Numbered from the stretch's first letter, positions 35,561 to 46,434 are shown. The stretch is DNA of 64,000 nt from Platerodrilus igneus (GCA_036346225.1 JARFIW010001364.1:1178001-1242000); one strand, 5' to 3'. Program-made: numbers and translations. The notes: generated by a model from the sequence alone, not told the origin.

Positions 35561-35640
35561 TGACGTCATTTAGTTCCCCGCTGAATCCTCAACTTCGTTC
35601 GGGTGTCTTCAGAAACCTTCGGTTTGCATTTTATAGGGTA
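35561..35640 (+). promoter_or_regulatory. Probable promoter of the zinc-finger ORF, right arm
   Basis: TGACGTCA at 35561-35568 and a TATA-like TTTATAGGG at about 35630-35638, about 100 bases before the ATG at 35739. Conserved base for base with the left arm. Confidence 0.55.
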
Positions 35641-35738
35641 CATAAAGCAGGTACGCAAGAGTATACCTTTTAGTTATAAGTTAGTTCGCTTACAAGTTTA
35701 ACCACAGTCTTATAGTGCGGATTTTGGTTTGTACTAAA

Positions 35739-36360
35739 ATGGAGAGCTTACAGCAACACAAGGAAAAACAGCACGGTATGTCATTAAACCGTAAACGTTC
35801 AGCTCCACCAGCTGTTAAAGGGCCTTGTACGAAACAACCACGTATTATGTGTAAAGTATGCGATTTCGAAATGAAAAAAACAACCTATGCTGCACACTTA
35901 AGAAGCAACAAACATAAAAATGCATCAGTTACCGCTACTATAGGCGATTGTGTAGAAATAGTTAGCACAGCGTTTAACAACCGTATGGCTAGCTATCGCA
36001 TAAAGAATGCCAGTGTCGACGATGGAGTGCCCGAGTTCCTTTGGAAGCAGAAAGAGCGATTTATTCGATTAATTAATAAAAAAAGAATACAACATACAAC
36101 AGTAAAAGTCTATTGCGAACTCTACGGCGTTTACACCAAAATGCGGGAAGATACTACCGATGTGAAATCCTTTAACACAGAAAATGTGGATATAACGTCC
36201 TTTTAGTAATCATGAAAATATGTACGAGGTCTTAAGCGAAACCATGCGAACAAAACTCAGAGGAATTTGAAGCATGTGGGTCCAGTTGGTCTTTGGAAAA
36301 GGTGCTCTATTTAGAAATAAATATTAATAGGTATAAGCCGATATGTGAAGTTCTAGGTTG
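35739..36360 (+). pseudogene. Zinc-finger ORF (right-arm copy, broken)
   Basis: Starts MESLQQHKEKQHGMS and carries the same CKVCDFEMKKTTYAAHLRSN finger. A sequence change near 36200 introduces a stop (DITSF-stop at 36206), and a further frame change follows near 36250. Remains of the shared C-terminus (LEININ, CEVLG) lie at about 36.31-36.36 kb. Compared with the left copy several residues differ, showing the arms have begun to diverge. Confidence 0.75.
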
Positions 36361-36479
36361 AAAATGAAAAATTGTGAATATGTATTTAAAAATGTGGTTT
36401 ACAAATTTAAATTGTATTAGTAAAAATTGTCTGTAATAAAAAGTTTTAAGAATGGTTTTTAGATTTTTTTTTAGGTATG

Positions 36480-37220
36480 AGCTGCGGGAGAGTTATAATT
36501 TAGAGGGTGTGTGTAAAATGGTAAGGGGCGGTCCTATTTTAAATCTATTTACAGATTCGGATTCTACATAAAATTCTAGGTTAGTTTGATGTATTGCATG
36601 ACTAAAAAATTTATAAGGACGGTCAGAAATCGCTACCAGCAAAAAAATCTTAAAATTGAATTAGCTCCTTGGGGGGATGGCGCTATCTAAAAATTTTAAA
36701 GAGATTAGGGTAGCTGAGAAAATTCTAATATTAATTGATACCAAACAAGATAGGTTTGTCTCGTGGGTGGAAATGTGGAGAAAGATTTATCTCGCAGAGG
36801 GTATGTGTGTAATTTTGTAAAGCGTGGTCCTAGTTTAAATCTGTTTGCATATTCAAATTCTGTATAAAATTCTAGGCCAATTTAATGTATCGCATGTATA
36901 AAAAAATTTATGCGGACGGTCAGAAATCGCTACCAGCAAAAAAATCTTAAAATTGAGTTGGCTCCCTGGGGGATGGCGCTATCTGAAAAATTTAAAGAGA
37001 TTTGGGTACTGAGAAAAATCTAATATTAATTGATACCAAACAAAATAGGTTTATCTCGGAAGATGCATTGGTTAGACGAAGAAAACTATTTTAGTTCAGA
37101 ATATTAGCGGTTAAAAAAATTTTAAAATCAGGGTAGCTCCCTGGGGGATGATGCTATCTGAAAAATTTAAAGAGATTTGGGTACTAAGAATAATCTAATA
37201 TTAATTGATACCAAACAAGA
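36480..37220. repeat. Subterminal repeats, right arm (3 units)
   Basis: Three copies of the unit with CTCCCTGGGGGATGGCGCTA and GATACCAAACAAGATAGG, near 36.67, 36.96 and 37.14 kb, against two in the left arm. The extra copy is part of a direct duplication of about 290 bases that also contains ACGGTCAGAAATCGCTACCA. Confidence 0.8.
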
Positions 37221-37467
37221 TAGGTTTATCTCGTGAGTGAAAATGTGGAGAAAGATTTATCTCGCGGGTGGAAAGAATGCGGGTGCGACGTAATCAAAGT
37301 GGTTGTGGGGGTGTCCGAGCAAGGAGGAGAGCAAAGAGAGTGCAAGGATGAGATTCATCTCTACATTTGCTCCTTATGGGAATTTACATGTAAATTTGGT
37401 CCAGACGTGTGCAGAAATGTGGATGCTGGAGGAAATGTGGGTGTGGGTTGCCTGATTTTCCTCTACT

Positions 37468-37519
37468 AATGACATTTTCAAACGTTAATATCGTGCTCAT
37501 GTTAAATGGAACACCCTGT
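37468..37519. repeat. Right part of the interrupted target repeat
   Basis: Begins with the AATGAC hexamer after the Polinton-like terminus and ends GGAACACCCTGT, the inverse of the ACAGGGCGTCCC start at 25751. Confidence 0.5.
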
Positions 37520-37622
37520 ATTTTATAATACAGTCATATAGTAAATTTAATTACCTTTCAAAAATTATTATATATTGTTCTACACAATTTCTTATTGCGG
37601 ACGGCAAATAACTTGTCTTTTA

Positions 37623-37658
37623 TTATATATATATATATATATATATTATATGTGTGTA

Positions 37659-37721
<63 letters not shown>

Positions 37722-37737
37722 TATGTATATATATATA
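37623..37737. repeat. (TA)n microsatellite, interrupted
   Basis: Long TA runs with TGTGTG and GATATG interruptions, directly against the outer end of PLE2. Confidence 0.95.
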
Positions 37738-38637
37738 AAGTAATGTTGATGGAAAACTGTTATGGGATAAAGGCGTTCGATAAAAAATTAATTATTGGAT
37801 AATCATTTATTGAATAGCAACGTTTGGATAATATGAATCTTTAATCATGAGCTAAAAATTGCAATTAACAAAAACAGGAAAATAGCATTATATACGATAC
37901 TTACATTCAATGTGATTAATAACACTAATTCATAACAGATATTGAATAGAATATTGAAGTGTCAATTTGACGGATGAAACACCAAGTAATATTAAATAAG
38001 GATAGACAAATGATTGATTTGAAAAGTCACAAAATTAAAATATAACTAACCAATAAGAAAAGTGCAATAAATCGATCTACTAAAAATTAATCTATTGCAT
38101 ATGTTTCATGTTGTAGTTAAAATATCTAAAAAGCAAAAACAAACAACTCTAAAAATTCAAAACTATTAGGAATATTGATAACTATTGTATGGTGTGAAAA
38201 GGATTGAAAGGGTGTGTAGAAAAAGAAAAGAGAAGAGAAAAAAATAAAAATAAAAAAAAATAAATAAATAAAATGTTAGGAATTATTATTATTTATAGAA
38301 TATAAAAGAGAATAAACTGCACTTAGATGCTGAGTGTCTGATTTTCCATTATGGCCATTAGTTTGTTGTTGGATATGTAACGCTTCAAGAACTAAACAAT
38401 TTTTATATTTAGGTTTTATTTCTAGAATTTTTGTGTCAGTGTAATTCGGTATATGATTTGTATTATTTACATGCTCTGCTAAGGTGCAGGTGGTCTTTTG
38501 TAACTTGGCATCACTTTTGTGTTAGGTGATGCTGTTTTTAAGCCATTGACTAGTGTGGCCCACATAAGTGCACTGCAACTACAAGTAATTTGGTATACTA
38601 CATTACTCAGTGACATTTAATCTTCAATAACACTAAC

Positions 38638-39087
38638 TTCACTTTTCAAAATCAAGTTTATAATCAAATATTTGGTACACCGATGGGTTGTCCTTTATCA
38701 CCTGTACTAGCTCAGATTACGGTGGATTTTTTATTAGAACACACTACAGAATTACTCCCGTTCAAAATTCCATTCCTCGCCAAATATGTTGATTATATCA
38801 TATGTGCCATTCCCATTGACAAAATTGATGAAACCCTAATAATTTTTAATTGTTTTGACGTCGATCTACAGTTCACATATGAAATTGAAATTGACGGTTG
38901 CTTACCATTTTTAGATACCCTTGTTATACGCAATCCAGACAATCTCCTCATTTTTGATTGGTATACTAAACCTACCCATTCAGGAAGGTATATCAATTAT
39001 TATTCACAGCACACCTTTCAACATAAAGTAAATATGATTTTGGCTCTAAAAATTCGGATCAGTAAAATTTGTGAACCACAATTTTAA
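38638..39087 (+). pseudogene. PLE2 reverse transcriptase fragment with altered catalytic motif
   Basis: Coding identity starts at about 38640 with FQNQVYNQIFGTPMGCPLSP (RT motif B) and continues LAKYVDYIICAIP, where the expected YVDD reads YVDY: the second catalytic Asp is lost. LPFLDTLVIR and FDWYTKPTHSGRYINYYSQH follow. It stops at 39087, and frames shift before the GIY-YIG segment. Motif A and upstream RT are missing. Confidence 0.88.
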
Positions 39088-39306
39088 AAAAAGAATCTCC
39101 GTCTCCTTCAAGGAATTCTAATTAACAATGCTTATCTCACCATTTTGATCAAAAAACTTTTATTAATACCACCTCTATTACAACAGTGTCAAAAATAACA
39201 AAGAATAAAGTATATAAATTACTTCCGTTTATTAAGAATCTAACACCCACACCCAAAAAAAAATCTTGCTAACCCCCCTTGTACAATATTTTTTCAATAT
39301 AATAAT

Positions 39307-39789
39307 TTGCTTAATTCTTTGTTTTCTAAACTTAAAAACCCAACTAATAAAATGTTACTGAGTAATGTAGTATATCAAATTACTTGTAGTTGCAGTGCCA
39401 CTTATATGGGCCACACTAGTCAATGGCTTAAAAATCGCATCACACAACACAAAAGTGATGTCAAGTTACAAAAGACCACCTGCACCTTAGCAGGGCATGT
39501 AAATAATACGAATCATATACCGAATTACACTGACACAAAAATTCTAGAGATAGAACCTAAATACAAAAATCGTTTATTTCTTAAAGCGTTACATATCCAA
39601 CAACAAACTAATGGCCTTAATGGAGAATCAGACACTCAGCATCAAAATGCGGTTTATTCTCTTTTATATTCTATAAATAATAATAATTCCTTACAGTTTA
39701 TTTATTTGTTTTTTTTTTATTTTTATTTTTTTTATTTTCTCTTTTCTTTTTCTACACACCCTTTTAATCCTTTTTACACCATAAAATAG
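39307..39789 (+). pseudogene. PLE2 GIY-YIG endonuclease segment
   Basis: VVYQITCSCSATYMGHTSQW shows a GIY-YIG start in which YIG reads YMG. LKNRITQHKSDVKL, CTLAGHVNNTNHIPNY and ILEIEPKYKNRLFLKALHI follow. The last 30 residues are a Phe/Tyr-rich read-through of AT-rich tail. An inverted copy of this segment forms the left arm at 38.3-38.6 kb. Confidence 0.85.
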
Positions 39790-40259
39790 TTATCAATATT
39801 CCTAATAGTTTTGAATTTTTAGAGTTGTTTGCTTTTGCTTTTTAGATATTTTAACTACAACATGAAACATATGCAACAGATTAATTTTTAGTAGATCGAT
39901 TCATTGCACTCTTCTTATTGGTTAGTTATATTTTAATTTTGTGACTTTTCAAATCAATCGTTTGTCTATCCTTATTTAATACTACTTGATGTTTTATCCG
40001 TCAAACTGACACTTTAGTATTCTATTCAATATCTGTTATAAATTAGTGTTATTAATCACATTGAATGTAAGTACCGTATATAATGCTATTTTCCTGTTTT
40101 TGTTAATTGCAATTTTTAGCTCATGATTAAGGATTCATATTATCCGAAACGTTGATATTCAATAAATGATTATCCAATAATTAATTTTTTATCGGACGCC
40201 TTTATCCCATAACGATTTTCTATCAACATTACTTCATTAATTTTACGTCCGTAAATTTG

Positions 40260-40262
<3 letters not shown>

Positions 40263-40304
<42 letters not shown>

Positions 40305-40314
40305 CGATATATTA
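40263..40314. repeat. (TA)n microsatellite
   Basis: TA run separating PLE2 from PLE3. Confidence 0.95.
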
Positions 40315-40628
40315 TTAATGGGTTTGAGGTCAGCTGGAGGAATGTATACTTTTTTAAGGCCTAAATTTTCGAATTTATTTCAAATTCTTGATCACAGTCT
40401 TTCTAAAACACAATTAACTAGGCTAACATATACATGAATTGCTATTAACTTACAAGGTGAGGATATATATTAAATTAACATAGATATTAAATCGAAAAAT
40501 CTTTTTAAAATAATGTTTGCTTCAAGTTGTATAAAAATTGTATAACTTGTATAAAAAATTAAAAAGTCAGATTTTTGAAACCTTTCAGTTTCACTTTTTT
40601 ATTATTTAAAGCTTTAAATATAAGATGC

Positions 40629-40632
<4 letters not shown>

Positions 40633-40698
<66 letters not shown>
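40633..40698. repeat. (TG)n microsatellite in the left arm of PLE3
   Basis: More than 30 TG units. Its complement is the shorter (CA)n at about 41572-41620 in the right arm. The unequal lengths show independent slippage since the arms formed. Confidence 0.95.
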
Positions 40699-40701
<3 letters not shown>

Positions 40702-40969
40702 AGCATGAGTGTGCGTACATGTTATAATTATATGAGTGTCCATGCATATTTCTGATTATGTATTTTAAATCTGTTTGTTTGTTAGTACGTGTGTGTATGT
40801 GTACATGTGTATGTATGTATGAATGTGATGTGCATGTATGATGTGAAGTATTAATCACTACAATATCAATTATTGCATTAGGTGCAGGTTACTTCTGAAG
40901 ACTAAGTAAGTATCTATAAATCGAACTTAATAAATTAATAAATTAACTCAAGTATTTAAAAATTACAAT

Positions 40970-41377
40970 TTCAAATACGCTAAAAAGAATATTTTAACAT
41001 TAGGAACTATTTTTTCAAAATTTAAAGATAAAACACTGGATTTGTTTCAAAAAAACATTGTATATCAAATTAATTGTATAGATTGTGGTAACCCCTATAT
41101 TGGACAAACGTCACAATTTTTAAAGCAACGTATAACCCAACACAAAAGTGACATTAGAATCAAACCAAATTCTTGTGCTTTATCAAGTCACTCGCTCAAT
41201 TTAGATCATAAAATTGATTTTGAACATCCTAAAATTTTAGACTTAGAAAAAGATACAAAAAAAAGATTATTCCTTGAAATGTATCATATTTTTCGCAAAA
41301 AAAATTGTATAAATAAAAAAACAGATATTGGTGGTTTAAGTTCGATTTATACATACTTACTTAGTCTTCAGAAGTAA
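40970..41377 (+). pseudogene. PLE3 GIY-YIG endonuclease segment
   Basis: The open frame contains IVYQINCIDCGNPYIGQTSQ, FLKQRITQHKSDIRIKPNSC and KDTKKRLFLEMYHIFRKKNC, ending SIYTYLLSLQK. The Y-YIG pair, downstream Arg and Glu are all present, so the nuclease fold looks intact. The 41042 start is TTG; the frame extends upstream to about 40970 without an ATG that I trust. The RT is missing. The last codons overlap the right inverted arm. Confidence 0.85.
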
Positions 41378-41581
41378 CTTGTACCTAATGCAATAATTGA
41401 CATTGTAGTGACTAATACTTCAAATCATACATACACATCACATTCATACATACATACACATGTACACATACACACACGTACTAACAAACAAACAGATTAA
41501 AAATACATAATCAGAAATATGCATGGACACTCATATAAATATAACATGTACGCACACTCATGCTCATACATACACACACAC

Positions 41582-41620
<39 letters not shown>

Positions 41621-41941
41621 CACACATAGGCATCTTATATGTAAAGCTTTAAATAATAAAAAAGTGAAACTGAAAGGTTTCAAAAATCTGACGTTTTTTA
41701 TTTATACAAGTTATACAATTTTTATACAACAACTTGAAGCAAACATTATTTTAAAAAGATTTTTCAATTTAATATCTATGTTATTTAATATATATCCTCA
41801 CCTTGTAAGTTAATAGCAATTCATGTATATGTTAGCCTAGTTAATTGTATTTTAGAAAGCCTGTGATCAAGAATTTGAAATAAATTCGAAAATTTAGGCT
41901 TTAAAAAAGAGTATTTGTGCAAGGTCATTATCTCCAAACTG

Positions 41942-41946
<5 letters not shown>

Positions 41947-41985
<39 letters not shown>
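41947..41985. repeat. (TA)n microsatellite
   Basis: A clean TA run just right of PLE3. Confidence 0.95.
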
Positions 41986-41988
<3 letters not shown>

Positions 41989-41989
41989 A

Positions 41990-44600
41990 GAGTTATTTTC
42001 AGTTGGGAACACTAATTGGTAGCGAATATTTCTTACTTGAAGCAACAGAAACGAATTTGATGAATATCTAGTTTACATTCTTGCTTTCAAATCTACTTTT
42101 GGATTTATAAAAATTAGAGTTTTGAGATATGAACAAGTAAATTATGTTTCTAACCTTTTCTGTACAAAATCGCTATCGACGCTAATGGCGAGCCACCTGT
42201 GCTGAATAAACTGTAATGAGAATTCCGTTAGTACTGGTCCAGCTCGAACAGATGGCGCTGTCAACTCAGTTTTAAATTATTATATAGAAAATTTATACTC
42301 TATTGATCTGTGGTTATACTCGCTTCCGCTTCTCCACTTCGTCTTGTCTGTCCGTATGTATTGATTTCTGAAAGGCCTTTTCAGTGCACTAGATGTTTCT
42401 ACAACCATCTTAAAGCGTGCAAATATATTTAATAACGTAATTATATAAACCTTTTAATAGAATAAGGTTCAGATAACGCAATCTGGTGCTACGGGATCTT
42501 ATAATTGCTGGATATTCACTTAGTTATAACTTTGGGTACAGCCACTCCCTTTACAACTAATTAACACAGACCTAAATATTGTTTTTATCTCATTTTATTC
42601 TTAAGAAACTGCTTATGCATAATATTTATTTTACAAAATATTTATCACAGTTGCAAAATGTTGCTTAATAATAGTTGTTTAACAATACTTTCGACTTAGA
42701 AAGTTAGGGCATGTTCCTATAAAGAACGGCGTAAATTTACCAATCACAATAAGTACTGTTCTTTGTAAAATGTACTTATTAAAATATTTTAATATGGCGC
42801 CATCCGTGTAATCGATACTGTATGCAAATAGTCCTAACTGGTAAAACATTGGGAGGGGCAGGTATAGTAGAAACCACGAAAGAAGTCCTCTACGTCATAG
42901 ATAGCTAACTCAATTCAAAACATACATTTAAGATTATTTAAAAGCTTAACTAATGTACATGATAAAGATAGGAATACGATTTGTACGTGTTTTAAATAAA
43001 GACATACGTGAACACGTTCATCTGGGAATAAGACAGAGAAGAGTATGTGCCGTACGTTTTGAACTTTATACTTAACAGGCTAACCTTTGGTAAAATTATG
43101 CCTTTTCTTTAAAATAGGATATATTTCTTAGTTGTTTGTAAATGGAATATACTTTTTAAAGTTTTAAAAGCTTTGACGGAAACTTCCGAATCGAAATATT
43201 TATTGGGTATTTATGAACTACATGCTACATGGACTTAAAATTTTCAACTTAATTCGTACGAATACAAGTGATGACGCAGACGACTTCTTCATGGTTTCGA
43301 CTATATAAATAAGGTTGAGGTTGAATCAAATGCTGTTACATTTAATTCTTGTACTAATACAAATTGACTTAATTAATATCATTCTCAGAGAAAGCTTAAA
43401 GCCACGTGTAGCAACTTTTTACGAAAGTAATTTTAGCTCTCTAGCTTTATTCTCTGAGTATAAATGAATTACATCCACGGGATTAATGTTTATTCTGTGA
43501 TGGGTTGACGTCACGGCCACCCTAGTCAGTTTTCTTGACAAGTATTGTTCTCAAATAAGTCCTTAAACCTTACAGAATTAAAGCGTGGTTTCAGGAGTAT
43601 AGTATAGCTACTGACGGGTAACACCGACAAAATTTGTAGATACTTGGAAATAAATACTTCTTAACTCTCCAGGAGCATCAAAAGCACAAGTTGACATGAC
43701 AATCCACTTCTGGTGCAGTTGTTATTTTGTGTTCCAAAATGGAATTCTGGTTTTATGGAGTGTCATTCTAAGATTTTCTACAAACATCAAAATCTTTAAC
43801 TTTGAAGCAAAGCCCGTTCTGGTGATGCACATGTGAAGCTAAATGTAAAGCGGCGATATGTGGTTTTATGATTTTCAAATATGGAGCGAAGCTTTTTATG
43901 AATTCGTTCTAAAACAGAATCATGGCCGTAAAAATGTTATGATTTTGCGCACTGTAGCTTGTTTTGTTTCGTTGTCATTAATCTATGTGTGAGATGCTTA
44001 TTTATTCATTCACAGCTGTGGATAAATTGCGTGTTGCTTTGAAAATCACGTCTAGTTTTTATTTGACATCCCCGGATTCCATCAAAAGTTTTTAAAATTA
44101 AATCAACATGCTTTAAGGTAACTACTTATTAGCAGATGTCGCTTTTGAAGATATTTTGATCTTCATACCAAACTTAATTTTTCCAAGGTATTGACATCAG
44201 TTTTGACGATCTACATAAACCTTATCAACAGATAATGATTTCAAACCAACAATGCTTAAAAAGCTCAGTAACCTATAAAGTACTATGCTGCAAAGATTGT
44301 ACCATTGGGTTTCTATTTACACAAATATATTTACACATTTTCACATATCTAGTGAGGTATAAAATGGAATTTTAATATAGTTCTTTCAAATTCTTTCAAA
44401 ATAGAATTTTTAAGTTGAGGATTGTATCGGCAGAATGAATTGAAAACTAATTAAACTAACATACGGGTCAATTGCGGTTTCAAAACTTCAACATTCTACC
44501 GATTCGCCTAACATTTTATCTAACTTTCACAGGTGTTTTCATATCAAATTTAAATTCACATAATTAAAACTTTGAAACTATTTGTCAGAATATACATATA
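41990..44600. other. Unassigned AT-rich DNA
   Basis: 2.6 kb without any frame over 60 codons and without a repeat that I recognise. This is the emptiest part of the window. Confidence 0.5.
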
Positions 44601-44601
44601 C

Positions 44602-44602
<1 letters not shown>

Positions 44603-44638
<36 letters not shown>
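44603..44638. repeat. (TA)n microsatellite beside LTR copy A
   Basis: A TA run followed immediately by TTGCTGTGATTCCC. Confidence 0.95.
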
Positions 44639-44640
<2 letters not shown>

Positions 44641-45796
44641 CTGTGATTCCCTATAAGAATCGAGCCTCACGAATTGGGCGTCAAGATTCTGTGAAACCTA
44701 CAAAAAAAACTCACCAGAGAAAAAAAAACACTCGAGCCCCAACGTTGGGCCGTCCAGATTGCTGTGATTCTCTTCTGATAATCGCCTCTTTACTCTCTCC
44801 GCCTCGGCTGCTCACCTAGTTAAAACTTTCATCCTCATTCATAAAAAAAAACAAACACATTCCTACCACAAACATCAACGTTAACTCTATTTACATCAAT
44901 ATTCATAATACATTAAAATTTCAAAATTAAATTTCAGTATAAATTTCAGCATCATAAAATTTCAAGTTAAAATTTGTCATCATTTTAATTTGCATCCAGA
45001 ATTAGAGTCCTTGTAGTATGCATACTAATTAAGTTAACAATATGTGCAGACCTAAGTCTGAATAAAAGGGAGCATCTCCCAACCCTTTACGTTAATTTAA
45101 CAGGTTAGTCTAATTGAGCTCAAAAACAGACCCAAATTTTCATCATAATCAAAAACATAAACCTGATAAATACTTCTTTCTACTTATACAAGAAAATTTT
45201 ACCTTAAAATTAAAAATTTGTTGTTTATGCAAATTAAGTACTGTCCATTTTTATCAAACAAATTATAAAGATATTTAACACACACTAAAACATCTAAGAT
45301 CGAACAAAATGCATAATTTACCTGAAGGTTACTGCACTCGTGGCTTCAATGTATATCGGACTTGCTCATCCCACCAATCCAGCTGGTTTATGTTTACGGC
45401 TTCAGATTCTGACCGCTTTTAAAATTTTTGTACACCACCACGTAATCACCACGTATTCTACTTAAAGTATCGAATAATCAAAAAAATAAAGAGCAAAACT
45501 GTTTAAAGTATTGAATAAAATCAAAAATCTAAGAGAGCGCAACAACTATAAGCACGGGTTTATATAATGGCCCGCTTGCAAGTCGAATTTGTCCCGCAAC
45601 GGACAATTTTTACAATTCGCATTCTCTTCTCCCTTCCGACGGCTCGGCACAGCGATTCTACTAAAAATTTGCACACGTCCAAGTTGAAAATCTAAGAAAT
45701 TTCCACACGGCTCGCAACACGTCCGAGAACAACTAATTAATTTTACACACCAACTGATATGCTTTCCCCTCTCATGTTTGCATCTTATTTCAACCA
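44639..45796 (-). mobile_element. Solo LTR plus primer-site segment, copy A
   Basis: Aligns over most of its length with 48175-49563, sharing GATAATCGCCTCTTTACTCT, CCGAAGG-type and GCACGGGTTTATATAATGGC blocks. On the minus strand the LTR ends ATCACAGCA and is followed by TGGACGGCCCAACGTTGGGG, a good primer-site candidate (about 44742-44761), then by a second worn LTR-end/primer-site module. The body of the element is absent. The 107-codon frame at 45546-45869 crosses the right boundary and is not called. Confidence 0.65.
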
Positions 45797-46434
45797 ATCG
45801 TAGACCTAGTGAAGCTTCACAAATCACGCCTTTTATTATCAGTGTCTCTGCTTTACGCGTTTTATCCATCTCTTTCTACCCTGGTCTGAGTGGTACAAAT
45901 CAATATTCCAGTCTATATGCTATTTAAATCCACGTGGATTCTTACGTGAGTAAAATAACCCCTCATCTAGCATTTCCTGCTAAAACACCCGACCGTTTCC
46001 AATATACGTAAAAGCTGCATGTTTATCTATTCAAATTTATTAGAATTTGACATTTAAAAGTTTGCAGGTGTGTGCTCCTAATGAACGTTTTAATATAATT
46101 CTCCGAGCTTTGTTTCAAGGTATTGTAACCTTCTTTTTAGCTGTTTGTTGCCAACCTTGAATTTTCACAGGCTTTTATGCATATTATGTATTACTAATGG
46201 TTCAATTAACTCCAATTAAAATAATAATAAATGGCATTGACTTCTACCCTTTAATTTTTAGCGAATACCAATTAAATATTAATTATTATTTGTACACTTT
46301 GTTTAATACCCGTTACTTAAAAATTGAATTAATTAATATAAATTTCGCAAGTAATTTCTATTTGTTTCTTTATACAGGGTGATTAAAATTATTTGATGTC
46401 GTTAATTAATTTTCTACCCTAGTCTAAATTTGAG

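Larger units (their letters stand above)
26063..37467. mobile_element. Polinton/Maverick-like element rearranged into a giant palindrome
   Basis: Two inverted arms (26063-30760 and 32495-37467) flank a unique core. Termini are AGTAGAGGAAAATCA and its complement, and flanking hexamers AATAAC/AATGAC match at five of six bases. Polintons are known for long terminal inverted repeats, an AG start and 6-base target duplications, which this fits. The usual Polinton genes (protein-primed PolB, RVE integrase, ATPase, capsid) are absent, so the class rests on ends and duplication, not on hallmark genes. It would have depended on enzymes in trans. Other classes of long-inverted-repeat DNA transposon remain possible. 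Confidence 0.6.
32495..37467 (+). repeat. Right arm of the palindrome
   Basis: Inverse of 26063-30760. It is continuous with the core gene's downstream ORF, so this arm is the original half and the left arm the copied one. It carries an extra subterminal unit at about 36.67-36.96 kb. Confidence 0.92.
37738..40234 (+). mobile_element. Penelope-like element PLE2 with long inverted arms
   Basis: Left arm 37738-38619 is the reverse complement of 39349-40234. The right arm contains the GIY-YIG coding end and 3' tail in coding orientation; the left arm is the same segment inverted. Between them lies a truncated RT. Inverted partial copies at the 5' end are known for Penelope elements. Short TA runs flank both ends. 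Confidence 0.85.
40346..41914 (+). mobile_element. Penelope-like element PLE3 with long inverted arms
   Basis: Left arm 40346-40931 is the reverse complement of 41335-41914; both contain a matching microsatellite (TG on the left, CA on the right). The core encodes a GIY-YIG domain of a family different from PLE1 and PLE2. It has the same architecture as PLE2, with a shorter core and no RT left. Confidence 0.85.

Noticed and set aside
26063..37467. The palindrome as a simple assembly or library fold-back artefact
   Set aside because: The arms differ by substitutions, a broken against an intact ORF, and an extra repeat of about 290 bases, and a near-perfect target duplication flanks the whole. 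Long-read confirmation would still be decisive.
40559..41813. His/Thr-rich ORFs of about 97 codons
   Set aside because: Translations of the TG/CA microsatellites in the PLE3 arms.
45546..45869. A 107-codon minus frame with several Cys residues
   Set aside because: It crosses the edge of LTR copy A; the Cys pattern fits no finger I know, and the matching LTR copy B does not conserve the whole frame.
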